Assembly: GCA_919902505.1 (NCBI GenBank)
Contig: CAKKRE010000047.1
Span: 1-49,272, forward strand
Direction of reading: 5' to 3'
DNA: 49,272 bases
Source: Nitrospiraceae bacterium
GTDB taxonomy: Bacteria > Nitrospirota > Nitrospiria > Nitrospirales > Nitrospiraceae
The notes beneath the pieces are model-generated. The model worked only from the letters and a program-made list of their open reading frames with translations. It made no database searches and was not told the DNA's origin. A program made the translations under genes and the position numbers. Shown here one piece after another: positions 35,054-43,486 of the stretch. The number at the start of each line of letters is the position of its first letter. Position 1 is the first letter of the stretch.

Positions 35054-37741
35054 ATGGCGACAATCTATCTCTCCTCCACCTACGAAGACCTGAAAGACTA
35101 CCGCCGTGCTGTGGTTGAGGCACTTCGACAAAGTGGGCACCATGTCATCGGGATGGAGGATTACGTCGCGACCCACCAACGGCCCGTCGATGAATGCTTC
35201 ATGGACGTGGCAAAGGCCGAGCTCTATGTGGGACTGTTCGCGTTTCGCTATGGGTACGTTCCGCCGCCCCACCACAAGAATCCCAATGGTTTGTCGATCA
35301 CCGAGTTAGAGTTCCTGCATGCCGAAAGCCTCAAGAAGCCCTGTCTCACATTCATAGCCAAACGCGACGTGGGTATTCCGCTGGATCTTGTGGATGCCTA
35401 CACGGGCGATGGAGACAAAGGTACCCAAATTGAACGGCTGCGCCAATACTTGCTCACAGAGAAGCTGGCCAGTGAGTTTTCGCAGCCGTACAGGCTCGCC
35501 GCCCTCGTGCTCGCGGCGGTCACGAAGCATCTGGAGACGAAGGAGCAACCTGAATCACCGGTCATTCAAGCGCCAGCCTCTCCGGCGACTGTTACCTGGG
35601 ACATCAAGGAGAAGGGCTCGCCCTATCCTGGCTTGTTGCACTTCACGCGCAAGTATGCGCCGGTGTTCTTTGGGCGGGATGCGGAGATCTGCGAGATCCT
35701 CGACCGCCTGCGTGGGCCGGAAGGACGCTTCATCCTTATCAGCGGCGATTCGGGAGTCGGAAAGTCCTCGGTTGTCGATGCCGGGATCTTACCAAAACTT
35801 GAACAGGGGGGATTGCCGGGTGGGGAGACCTGCGAATGCGTCCGGATGTTGCCGAGTCAGGGCCAGCAACCGTGGCATGCTCTCCTGGCGGCGCTCGGCT
35901 CCCTGGCGACCCGGGCAGGGCTGAGGCCGGATAAGGTCATCGAAGACCTGACTCGGAACCCGGACACCTTGCCGGGCTATCTCATGCGCATCGTCAAGGA
36001 TGGTACGGGGCATCAGGCGCTGGTGCTCTTCCTCGATCAAATGGAAGAGCTCTTTACGGCTCAGGACCCAGTCACGGCCAATCAGTTTCTCGCGGCGCTG
36101 TATCGAACGGCGCAAGAAAAGGTTGTCTGGGTCCTGGCAACTATCCGTAGCGACCAGCTGCATCATTGCCATCGGCATCCTGACATGGTGACGGTGCTGC
36201 GCGGTTCGGGGCACTATCCCGTCGGGCCTGTCGAATCGTTCATGCTGAACGATATGATCGTGAAGCCGGCTCGCTGTGCCGGACTGCGTGTCACCGACCG
36301 GCTGGCTCGCCGAATCGTCGAGGAAACGGGGACGAAGGAAGGAAATCTGCCTCTCCTGGGGTTTGTATTGGAGAAACTCTTCGAGAAGCGGACGGATCAT
36401 GAGCTTAGAGAGGATCAGTACCAGCAACTGGGAGGAGTGGCCGGAGCGATCGGCGAGCACGTCAAAACGGTTGAAGCAAGAATCGAGCAGGCGGTGGCGA
36501 TAAAGGCTGATCGCCTCTTACCTGACATCTTCCAGGCCTTGGCAAGAGTCCAGAAAGAAGAGGGGATCCCCACCCGCAATCGCCCGCTGTTGACCGACTT
36601 CACCGGGTCTCACCGGACGGTTGTTGACCTGTTAATAACCGAGCGCCTTCTCCGCACAGAAGGGGAGGGCGAGGCTGCGACGGTGTCACTGAGCCATGAA
36701 CGGCTCTTCGAAGCCTGGCCCGCGCTCAAAGACTATGTCGACACACACAAGAAGGTCCTGGTCGATCGTACGCTCCTGGAGAGCCGTGCCAGGAAATGGG
36801 CGGAGATAGGGAAGCCCTGGTTGAGTGGCCTGGCGTCTGGGCGCGAATACAAGGACTTTTTGCGGGCTGGGGGAACTGCCACCTCAGTGATGAAGAACTA
36901 CCTTGCGGCGAGCCGCAGAGCCCAATGGCTCTTCAAGGGAGCCGTGGCATTGGCACTCTTGATGGTGGCTGTCACGACCTGGCTGTGGCAGAAGGGCTAT
37001 AACCTCGATCAGGCTGGAATCAAAGTCCAATCGCTCTTTGTCGGCATTCATGTTGACCCGGACAAAATGGGATGGATGAAACAGATTGATGGCGGCTCCT
37101 TTAAGCGGGGGGACGTTGAGCGGTTGGGAGAACCGTGGCGCAACCCCGTTCGGCCGGTCACGATCAAGCCCTTTGCCATGGGGATATACGAAGTCACCTT
37201 CGAGGAGTATGACAGATTTGCCATTGCTGAAGGAAAACCATTGCCGGCTGATCAGGGTTGGGGGCGTGGCCGCCAGCCGGTGATCAACGTCTCCTGGGAA
37301 GATGCGAAGGCCTATGCCCTGTGGCTCTCTCAAGTGACCGGCAAGCGCTATCGACTCCCAACGGAATCGGAATGGGAATATGTGGCACGAAGCGGACCGA
37401 AGCAGGAGGTTTGGGCAGGCACCATCGAGGAATCCAAACTTGGGGAGTATGCGGTCTTCGTCAATAACTCAAAAAACCGCACGGCAGAAGTCGGCGGGAA
37501 ACAGAAAAACGATTTCGGTTTCTATGACCTGAGTGGGAATGTCTGGGAATGGGTCGAGGATTGTTTGCATGGGACTTACGATGGCGCGCCGAATGATGGC
37601 TCGGCTTGGTTAGAGACAGACGGCGGCGATTGCGGCGTGCGCGTGATCCGGGGCGGTTCCTGGTACAGCGGTCCGGTGCACTTGCGTGCCTCGAACCGGG
37701 GCAGCGACATCGGTTTCCGTCTTGCCCAGGACCCTCCGTAA
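35054..37741 (+). CDS. DGR target: DUF4062-nSTAND1 NTPase-TM-FGE/C-type-lectin receptor-like protein
   Basis: 895 residues from the ATG at 35054; a TTG at 35045 is less likely. Order: DUF4062 (about 2-165, IYLSSTYEDLKDYRRAVVEA); nSTAND1 NTPase (about 190-610) introduced by SPYPGLLHFTRKYAPVFFGR, with P-loop GDSGVGKSS (231-239) and Walker B LVLFLDQMEE (Asp328); one membrane helix (about 629-646) preceded by SRRAQ, so the N-terminus should be inside; then a formylglycine-generating-enzyme/C-type-lectin domain (about 676-895; LPTESEWEYVARSG, GNVWEWVED, GGSW). The last 30 residues are encoded by the variable repeat. Variable positions are Tyr871, Ser872, Gly873, Val875, His876, Gly883, Ser884 and Asp885. 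This predicts a receptor with a diversified outer domain and an NTPase signalling part. Confidence 0.9.
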   Translation: MATIYLSSTYEDLKDYRRAVVEALRQSGHHVIGMEDYVATHQRPVDECFMDVAKAELYVGLFAFRYGYVPPPHHKNPNGLSITELEFLHAESLKKPCLTFIAKRDVGIPLDLVDAYTGDGDKGTQIERLRQYLLTEKLASEFSQPYRLAALVLAAVTKHLETKEQPESPVIQAPASPATVTWDIKEKGSPYPGLLHFTRKYAPVFFGRDAEICEILDRLRGPEGRFILISGDSGVGKSSVVDAGILPKLEQGGLPGGETCECVRMLPSQGQQPWHALLAALGSLATRAGLRPDKVIEDLTRNPDTLPGYLMRIVKDGTGHQALVLFLDQMEELFTAQDPVTANQFLAALYRTAQEKVVWVLATIRSDQLHHCHRHPDMVTVLRGSGHYPVGPVESFMLNDMIVKPARCAGLRVTDRLARRIVEETGTKEGNLPLLGFVLEKLFEKRTDHELREDQYQQLGGVAGAIGEHVKTVEARIEQAVAIKADRLLPDIFQALARVQKEEGIPTRNRPLLTDFTGSHRTVVDLLITERLLRTEGEGEAATVSLSHERLFEAWPALKDYVDTHKKVLVDRTLLESRARKWAEIGKPWLSGLASGREYKDFLRAGGTATSVMKNYLAASRRAQWLFKGAVALALLMVAVTTWLWQKGYNLDQAGIKVQSLFVGIHVDPDKMGWMKQIDGGSFKRGDVERLGEPWRNPVRPVTIKPFAMGIYEVTFEEYDRFAIAEGKPLPADQGWGRGRQPVINVSWEDAKAYALWLSQVTGKRYRLPTESEWEYVARSGPKQEVWAGTIEESKLGEYAVFVNNSKNRTAEVGGKQKNDFGFYDLSGNVWEWVEDCLHGTYDGAPNDGSAWLETDGGDCGVRVIRGGSWYSGPVHLRASNRGSDIGFRLAQDPP
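37639..37729 (+). repeat. DGR variable repeat (VR)
   Basis: 91 bp at the 3' end of the target gene. Compared with the template repeat at 39286-39376 it has 81 identical positions and 10 differences. All 10 fall at template adenines (7 A to G, 2 A to T, 1 A to C). The differences hit 8 codons in two clusters. The 3' 20 bp (ending CTTGCCCAG) are unchanged and would hold the initiation-of-mutagenic-homing region. Confidence 0.95.
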
Positions 37742-37854
37742 CCCTGTGCCCTTTGCTCTTTTACCCTTTGCGTCTTCAATATTCTCCGTGACTCCAGTGT
37801 CTGAATGGGTTTAAGAGTTCGGGTGCGTGCAACTGAAGAGTGAAGGGGATGCCT

Positions 37855-38214
37855 ATGGCCGCCTCCACCGTGCCCCAGGCCGTGCAATCGTGCCACGAGT
37901 TGCTGCTCTGGCTGATTCCACAGCTCGACAAGTTTCCACGAGTGCGCCGGTTCACGCTGGGGGAGCGCATCGAAGCCGGGTTGCTCGTCGTGCTGGAGTT
38001 GTTGGTTGAAGCGGCCTACAGCCGCAACAAGGAGGCTCCGTTGCGGCGCGCGAATGTGCAACTGGAGGTTGTGCGCCACTTCTGGAGACTGGCTCATGAA
38101 CTAAAAGTACTAGCGACACGCCAGTACGAGCACGGAGCCACACTCATCGATAACCTGGGCCGGCAGATCGGCGGCTGGCTCCGCAGTCACTCTCCGGCTC
38201 AGCCGAACCCATGA
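37855..38214 (+). CDS. avd: Avd-like DGR accessory protein
   Basis: About 119 residues. Entirely helical and basic, with helices at about 6-24, 37-52, 60-85 and 90-110 (for example RRANVQLEVVRHFWRLAHEL), matching the four-helix-bundle accessory variability determinant. Avd forms a pentamer that binds the reverse transcriptase and the template RNA and is needed for cDNA synthesis. The start is at 37855 or 37849; AAGGGG (37843-37848) favours 37855. The stop overlaps the RT start (ATGA), so the two proteins are made in coupled fashion. Confidence 0.85.
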   Translation: MAASTVPQAVQSCHELLLWLIPQLDKFPRVRRFTLGERIEAGLLVVLELLVEAAYSRNKEAPLRRANVQLEVVRHFWRLAHELKVLATRQYEHGATLIDNLGRQIGGWLRSHSPAQPNP

Positions 38215-39293
38215 CACGCATCGGTGGCATCTGGGGTCAGCTCACGAGTTTTGAACATCTCCTGCGGGCCTACCGCACAGCCCGGCGGGGAAAACGCGGG
38301 CGACCCGGCGTGGCCGAGTTCGGGCTGAATCTCGAACACGAGCTGCTTACTCTGCAACGCGCACTGCGAGAAGGAACGTATCGACCCGGCAATTACCGCC
38401 TCTTCACGATCTACGAGCGCAAGCCGCGCGTCATCGCTGCGGCGCCGTTTTGCGACCGGGTCGTGCACCACGCGATCATGAATTTGATCGAACCGCCGTT
38501 GGATCAGACCTTCATTGCGGATTCCTACGCTTGCCGTCATGGCAAGGGCGTCCATGCAGCCGTGGACCGCTATCAAGCCTGGGCGCAAACCTATCGATAT
38601 GCCTTGAAAATGGACGTGCGGCAGTACTTTCCTTCCATCGATCACGGTCTGCTCAAGGAGAAGCTTCGTCGACGGATCAAAGACCCGCGTGTCTTGGATT
38701 TGCTGGATCGCATCATCGAAGGCTCTCCGAGAGGGGACCCCGAGCCTTGCTACTTACCCGGTGATGACCTCTTCACGCCGTTCGAAAGACGCGCTGGCAT
38801 CCCCATCGGCAATTTGACGAGTCAGTTCTTCGCCAATCTGTATCTCGACGACCTCGATCACGACATCAAGCAGGTGTTGCGCGTCCGGCCCTACCTGCGC
38901 TACGTGGATGATATGGTGGTGCTGGACGATGATAAGGCCCGACTTGCCGACATTCGTGACGCCGTTCGGGAGCGGCTCGTAGCCGATCGGCTCAGACTCC
39001 ATCCCTGCAAGGCGCATGTGACGCGTGTGATCGATGGGCTCAATCTTCTCGGCTACATGGTATATCCGAACCAGCGTCGGTTGCGAAACGATAACGGGCA
39101 CCGCTTCGCCCGCAGACTTCGCGCAATGGCGAAGGCCTATCGAGCTGGGCGTCTGGACTGGGCCGACGTCGCGGCCTCGATTCACAGTTGGGTCGGCCAC
39201 GCGAAACATGCCGACACGGAAGGCCTTCGGCGGGCGATCTTCTCCCAGGCTGTGTTCATCAGGGGAACGGGCCAAGAGACGGCGAGCGCGTGA
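38211..39293 (+). CDS. DGR-type reverse transcriptase
   Basis: 360 residues. Copies the template RNA into adenine-mutated cDNA. Visible motifs: the first catalytic Asp in KMDVRQYFPSIDH (Asp135), the DGR-typical IPIGNLTSQFFAN (about 197-209, in place of the QGxxxSP of other reverse transcriptases), and YVDD at 231-234. A thumb region follows (LHPCKAHVTRVIDGLNLLGY). The length fits DGR RTs, which lack RNase H and maturase domains. The last 8 nt overlap the template repeat. Confidence 0.95.
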   Translation: MTRIGGIWGQLTSFEHLLRAYRTARRGKRGRPGVAEFGLNLEHELLTLQRALREGTYRPGNYRLFTIYERKPRVIAAAPFCDRVVHHAIMNLIEPPLDQTFIADSYACRHGKGVHAAVDRYQAWAQTYRYALKMDVRQYFPSIDHGLLKEKLRRRIKDPRVLDLLDRIIEGSPRGDPEPCYLPGDDLFTPFERRAGIPIGNLTSQFFANLYLDDLDHDIKQVLRVRPYLRYVDDMVVLDDDKARLADIRDAVRERLVADRLRLHPCKAHVTRVIDGLNLLGYMVYPNQRRLRNDNGHRFARRLRAMAKAYRAGRLDWADVAASIHSWVGHAKHADTEGLRRAIFSQAVFIRGTGQETASA

Positions 39294-39376
39294 TCCGGGG
39301 CGGTTCCTGGAACAACAATCCGGAGAACTTGCGTGCCTCGAACCGGAACAACAACATCGGTTTCCGTCTTGCCCAG
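39286..39376 (+). repeat. DGR template repeat (TR)
   Basis: 91 bp beginning inside the RT stop region. It holds 20 adenines, 18 of them in the codon-aligned AAC/AAT/GAG/GAA-type positions (GGAACAACAATCCGGAGAAC). Read in the VR frame it gives GGSWNNNPENLRASNRNNN: asparagine codons, which when mutated at both As reach 15 amino acids and no stop. This is the master copy for VR. Confidence 0.95.
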
Positions 39377-39408
39377 TCCGCCCGCACGGCCAGTGGCCGG
39401 TCCCGGAG

Positions 39409-39432
39409 CCGGCCTGTTCACGGACAGGCCGG
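39409..39432 (+). ncRNA. Stable hairpin just downstream of TR
   Basis: CCGGCCTGT (39409-39417) pairs perfectly with ACAGGCCGG (39424-39432) around a 6-nt loop. It lies about 33 nt after the TR. In other DGRs the RNA just past the TR is structured and primes or anchors reverse transcription; this hairpin is the best candidate for that role here. It could also be the RNA's end. Confidence 0.5.
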
Positions 39433-39617
39433 GTGAGGCAGCGGGTGTCCATGAGCCTGTTTCCCGGCCTCCCATCGAAACGGGAACGCCGAATAGAGGG
39501 CCTGGGGTGACGCGTTCGGGGCTGGTAGGCAATGCCGAAGGCCCCGACGCTGATTTCCCACCGTGTGATCGCGACTATTGGTGAGATAAGGCGTGAGCCG
39601 CTCCGCACAGCATTATT

Positions 39618-40484
39618 TTATAACCGGCTATCGGCGAAGCTGTTGCAGACTGCGGGATCGCCGCTTTGCAGCCCTCGACGGAGCCAGGTCATGCGTTGTT
39701 CGGATGACCCGTGGGTCCAACTTTCCGGTTGCACGTGACCTTGCCCCATCTTCTGGAGTCGATCATCGCCGATGGCCGCGGCGGCTCGTAGCCCTTCCTC
39801 GAAATCGCCGGGCTCGATCAGGTTGCGGTTGTGTTGGGCATGATAGCCCCAGACGCCGGCAAAACAATCGGCCTGCAGTTCCATTCGCACTGACAGCGCA
39901 TTACGCTCCGTGGTCGAGGCACGTTGCTGCAGCCGGGTAATTTTTTCGGCGATGCCAAGCAGGTTCTGTACATGATGGCCGATCTCGTGTGCGATGACAT
40001 AGGCTTGCGCGAAGTCGCCCGGTGCGCCGAGCCGTTGGGCCATCTCGTTGAAGAAGGAGAGGTCCAGGTAGACCTTGTGATCGCCGGGACAGTAGAACGG
40101 GCCCACGGCGGACGAGGCGGTGCCGCAGACGGAGCGCACCGCGCCGGTGAACAGCACCATCTGGGGATTTTCATACGTGCCGCCCAATCGGGGGAGCAGG
40201 ACCCGCCAGGTGTCTTCGGTGTCGGCCAACACCACGGAGGCAAATTTACCGAGGCCGTCGCGCGGTGCGTCCTTCGGACCCGAACGCTCCGGTTCCGGTG
40301 GCGCGGTGATCTCCTGAACGCCGTTCAGCATGTTGAGTAGTGTCAGGGGATTGGTCCCGGTCAAGAAACTCACGGCGAGGACGAGCACGATGCCGCCTAG
40401 TCCCAGACCCATACCGGATTTGGCCGCCCCCATCCCACGACGATCTTCGATGTTCTGGCTCTCGCGTTGACCTTCCCATCGCAT
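39618..40484 (-). CDS. Neutral zinc metallopeptidase, YpfJ-type
   Basis: 288 residues from the ATG at 40484, preceded by GGAG. Starts MRWEGQRESQNIEDRRG, the usual beginning of this family; residues about 32-50 form a membrane helix (LGLGGIVLVLAVSFLTG). The zinc site is HEIGHHVQNLL. The C-terminal part (MELQADCFAGVWGYHAQ) supplies the third metal ligand. It is an inner-membrane-anchored protein with the peptidase domain outside. Substrates are unknown for the family. Confidence 0.9.
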   Translation of the reverse strand: MRWEGQRESQNIEDRRGMGAAKSGMGLGLGGIVLVLAVSFLTGTNPLTLLNMLNGVQEITAPPEPERSGPKDAPRDGLGKFASVVLADTEDTWRVLLPRLGGTYENPQMVLFTGAVRSVCGTASSAVGPFYCPGDHKVYLDLSFFNEMAQRLGAPGDFAQAYVIAHEIGHHVQNLLGIAEKITRLQQRASTTERNALSVRMELQADCFAGVWGYHAQHNRNLIEPGDFEEGLRAAAAIGDDRLQKMGQGHVQPESWTHGSSEQRMTWLRRGLQSGDPAVCNSFADSRL

Positions 40485-40746
40485 GGCAGGGCTCCTTGTT
40501 GAACATCCGGGTGTGCGACCGACCGACGAGGAGTGTGAGGGGTCGGGCCGATGGAACCACATTTGGCGCCATTGAGCAAGCCGGGGGTGTCCCTAGCGTA
40601 CAGTACGCACGCAACGCGTGCCCTTACTGTCTGGGTGCCGGATTGAGCGGCGCGTTCGAGCCTGCGGCCTCTGTGATCGCGGCCGGTGGGCTGTCGCACG
40701 TTGACGCAGTGGGTCGGTCTGTCCCGGGTGCCCGACATAATCTGAC

Positions 40747-40776
40747 TGGACAGGCGGATGGTAGCTTCGCTAGACT
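40747..40776 (+). promoter_or_regulatory. Promoter close to the ATG of the lipoprotein gene
   Basis: TGGACA (40747-40752), an 18-bp spacer and TAGACT (40771-40776); the ATG at 40783 is 6 nt beyond the -10, so the mRNA would be leaderless. The rest of 40485-40782 shows no convincing gene. Confidence 0.45.
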
Positions 40777-40782
40777 CATTCC

Positions 40783-41400
40783 ATGACCACTATGACCAAC
40801 CCGATGCATCGACAGGCCCCAACTCGGGCGCATGTCGTTGTGCTGGCGCTGGCGGGGCTTCTCGGCCTCTCCGGTTGTCAGTCACCCGGAACGCCGCTCC
40901 CTCCGACCTTGAAGCCGAGCCTAGCGTGGCCGGAATGTCCTAAGATCGGCGGGACTTATGAATTGCAGGGAGAACCGCTCCCCGGCACGATGAATTTTTA
41001 CCGGAACCGGGACAACAAGCTCACCTTGAATGCCATGCTGGGCGTGGCGGTGCCCGCGGATCTCGCGCAGGAAGCGGTGCGGGTGGAATTGGTGCATGAG
41101 GACACCCTGGAACTGGTCAACCGGTTTGATGGCGCCATCACGGCCCATCAATTGGATCTCCAGCCGGAGGATCGGGTCACCTGCGATCGCAATCAGATCC
41201 GAATTCACCGGACCCGCTCGGAAGGCGGGGTAGCTGAAGAGCCCCTCCGCAACATTTCCGACATTGCCCAGGAATTGACGCTGGAAGGGGACGGCAGCCT
41301 GCTGGTCAAGACCCGCATCATGAATCAGAGTAAATCCGCCTTCTTTAGCACACCGGTTCCTCATGAGGAATACTCCGCGCGTTTCAGGCGATTGGATTAA
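40783..41400 (+). CDS. Lipoprotein of unknown function
   Basis: 205 residues. A signal peptide with lipobox LSGC (Cys32) follows a short basic start. The mature protein is beta-rich (GTYELQGEPLPGTMNFY, VRVELVHEDTLELVNRFDGA, DRVTCDRNQIRIHRTRSE). No known domain is recognised. No Shine-Dalgarno sequence precedes the ATG, which lies just beyond a -10 box. Confidence 0.7.
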   Translation: MTTMTNPMHRQAPTRAHVVVLALAGLLGLSGCQSPGTPLPPTLKPSLAWPECPKIGGTYELQGEPLPGTMNFYRNRDNKLTLNAMLGVAVPADLAQEAVRVELVHEDTLELVNRFDGAITAHQLDLQPEDRVTCDRNQIRIHRTRSEGGVAEEPLRNISDIAQELTLEGDGSLLVKTRIMNQSKSAFFSTPVPHEEYSARFRRLD

Positions 41401-41529
41401 ACGGGGCGCGTCGAGTGCTCCCTCATCACCGGTTCTCCGTCACAGGTCCTTCCTCAGCGTCCTCCACGGCATTGTGCCTGCTCCTGTGATAGGGCGACGG
41501 GGCAGAGCGAGGCGGGGCATGTCGTTCGC

Positions 41530-42117
41530 ATGATGGGGCACCGTGCCGGTCGCACGCTGGTGTTCAACAAGCCCTACGATGTGCTGCCCTGCTTTACCGA
41601 TCCGGAGGGGCGTCCGACCCTTGGCGACTACATCGATGTGCCTGGCGTCTATGCTGCCGGTCGATTGGATCGGGATAGCGAAGGTCTGCTGCTGCTGACT
41701 TCGGACGGGGCGTTAGCCCATCGCATTACCGATCCCGAGCACCATCTTCCCAAAGTCTATCTTGTACAGGTTGAGCGTATCCCCGATGCGGCTGCCGTGG
41801 AACGGCTGCAACAGGGGGTGGTGGTCGGCGGGAGACGCACGAAGCCTGCTCGGGCTCGTCTGTTGCTGGAAGCGCCTCAGATCCCGGAACGGCCGGTGCC
41901 GATTCGATTCCGGAAGCATGTGCCCACCGCATGGCTGGAGCTCACCCTGCGCGAAGGTATGAATCGCCAAGTGCGACGAATGACTGCGGCCGTCGGCCAC
42001 CCCACCTTGCGATTGGTGCGGACTGCGATCGGCCCGATTACGTTGGGGGGGCTTCTGCCCGGTCAATGGCGGGACTTGACCAAGGAGGAGACGGCGGCGC
42101 TCTCTCGTGAGCGCTGA
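41530..42117 (+). CDS. RluE/RsuA-type pseudouridine synthase
   Basis: 195 residues without an S4 domain, which is typical of RluE. Catalytic Asp in GRLDRDSEGLLLLTSDG (about 45-61), with HLPKVYLVQVE, REGMNRQVRRMTAAVGHPTL and the C-terminal GGLLPGQWRDLTKEE. It modifies rRNA; RluE acts on 23S rRNA. It is smaller than the RluB-like gene in this window and has no basic tail. Confidence 0.88.
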   Translation: MMGHRAGRTLVFNKPYDVLPCFTDPEGRPTLGDYIDVPGVYAAGRLDRDSEGLLLLTSDGALAHRITDPEHHLPKVYLVQVERIPDAAAVERLQQGVVVGGRRTKPARARLLLEAPQIPERPVPIRFRKHVPTAWLELTLREGMNRQVRRMTAAVGHPTLRLVRTAIGPITLGGLLPGQWRDLTKEETAALSRER

Positions 42118-42160
42118 GGGTCGGACTCGCTCATGGCCGCTGCGAGAGGAGGCGATTAGA

Positions 42161-42622
42161 ATGAAACGATCTGATCGGATGATGTGTCTTGTGTGTAGCC
42201 TGCTGCTGGGGCTGTGCACGCTCGTTTCCCCGGCTCAGGCCGATGGCACGCTCATGACCAAGCCGAGTCGCTATTCGGTGGCTGAGACGATCAATCGGGT
42301 CGAGCGGGTCGTGACCGAGAAAGGGATGAGGCTGTTCGCCCGCATCGATCATGCGGACGAGGCGAGGAAAGTTGGGTTGGAGATGCCGCCTGCCGAGTTG
42401 CTGATCTTTGGCAATCCCCTGGGCGGCACGGCGCTCATGTTGGCCGCGCCGACTGTGGCTATTGACTTGCCGATGAAAGCCCTGGCTTGGCAGGACAAAG
42501 CCGGTCGCGTGTGGCTGACGTACAATACGGCCGCGCTCCTGCCGTTGCGGCATGGGTTGGCGGCAGAGCTGGCAGCCAGACTCGATCCGGTTGGGGCCTG
42601 GCTGGAGCGCGCCGTGGATTAA
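42161..42622 (+). CDS. Exported DUF302-type protein
   Basis: 153 residues from the ATG at 42161. Signal peptide (LVCSLLLGLCTLVSPAQA). The DUF302 fold is suggested by YSVAETINRVERVVTEKGM, LFARIDHADEARKVGLEMPP, LLIFGNPLGGTALM and VWLTYNTAALLPLRHGL. The family is small and its role unknown. The C-terminal part is complete. Confidence 0.82.
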   Translation: MKRSDRMMCLVCSLLLGLCTLVSPAQADGTLMTKPSRYSVAETINRVERVVTEKGMRLFARIDHADEARKVGLEMPPAELLIFGNPLGGTALMLAAPTVAIDLPMKALAWQDKAGRVWLTYNTAALLPLRHGLAAELAARLDPVGAWLERAVD

Positions 42623-42801
42623 TGACGCGGTGTGCAAGCGGTGCGTTGGAAAAAAACCCGAAGAGGATTAAGATGGCGCCCATGACCGCTCTGTTATGTC
42701 GGAATGCCAGGATTCGTGGCGTGTATCGATTGAACGATGTTCTCTGAGAGCATGTGCGATCAAAATTGTTGAGTCGTCTTTGTCGAATGAGGGGAGTGAC
42801 G

Positions 42802-43347
42802 ATGAGGTCACAGGCAATCGCGGTGGGCAGGGTCTCCTGGTTACTGGTGCTGTGTGGGATCGGTCTTCTGCCGACCGTATCTGCGTTGGGTGCCAATCCG
42901 GAGTCCGTGCCGTTGTCCGACATGCGACACATTAAGAAGTTCGTGGCAGTCGAAGTGCAAACCCAGGGAACGGCTGAGAAGCTGGGTATCAACGGGGCCG
43001 AGTTGACTGATGTGACCAGGGTGACGCTGCTCAATAAAGTGCCGGGGATTGCACTCGAAGCATCGAGTGGTCCCTCTTCCGACGCTCCCGAACGGCTCAA
43101 CCAACTCGGATTCTTTACCTGCGAGGTCTGGACAGTGGGTGAACAATATATTGCCGCCTATCATGTGGACTGCAATGCCGGATCCTATACGGCGCAAAAA
43201 ACGCCGGGGAGCCTGTGGAATCAAGCGATTCTCGGGTATGGGCCAAGGGACGAAGTCTCCGATGCCGTCCGAAACGGGGTGCGTGCGATGGTAGAGCTCT
43301 TCGCGAACACCTTTGCGAATGCCCGTATGGACACGGGGGGCCGCTAA
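42802..43347 (+). CDS. Exported protein of unknown function
   Basis: 181 residues from the ATG at 42802, preceded by GAGGGGAG. Signal peptide at residues about 1-31, ending SALGA. The mature part is alpha/beta with two cysteines that could pair (FTCEVWTVG and YHVDCNAGS). It ends in a helix (DAVRNGVRAMVELFANTFAN). The pattern resembles exported proteins with a repeated short-strand fold. The family is not recognised. Confidence 0.7.
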   Translation: MRSQAIAVGRVSWLLVLCGIGLLPTVSALGANPESVPLSDMRHIKKFVAVEVQTQGTAEKLGINGAELTDVTRVTLLNKVPGIALEASSGPSSDAPERLNQLGFFTCEVWTVGEQYIAAYHVDCNAGSYTAQKTPGSLWNQAILGYGPRDEVSDAVRNGVRAMVELFANTFANARMDTGGR

Positions 43348-43486
43348 GGCCAGCCTGCGGGCTTTTCAGTCTTGTGCCTTCGAGGCGAGCGTGTGCCTGT
43401 CCGTCGTCTCCATGTGTCACCGCTCCGCCTCTCCCGCTGCACCTCAATCTTCCATGCCTCAGCCGCCCTCCGACTGATCAGGCATC

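Noticed and set aside
35054-37741. Phage tail-fibre or adhesin interpretation of the DGR target
   Set aside because: No tail or adhesin domains are present; the N-terminal two thirds are DUF4062 and NTPase.
39188-39436. An 82-codon frame covering TR
   Set aside because: No ribosome site, overlaps the RT gene, and its VR-like part is explained by the TR being derived from the target's 3' end.
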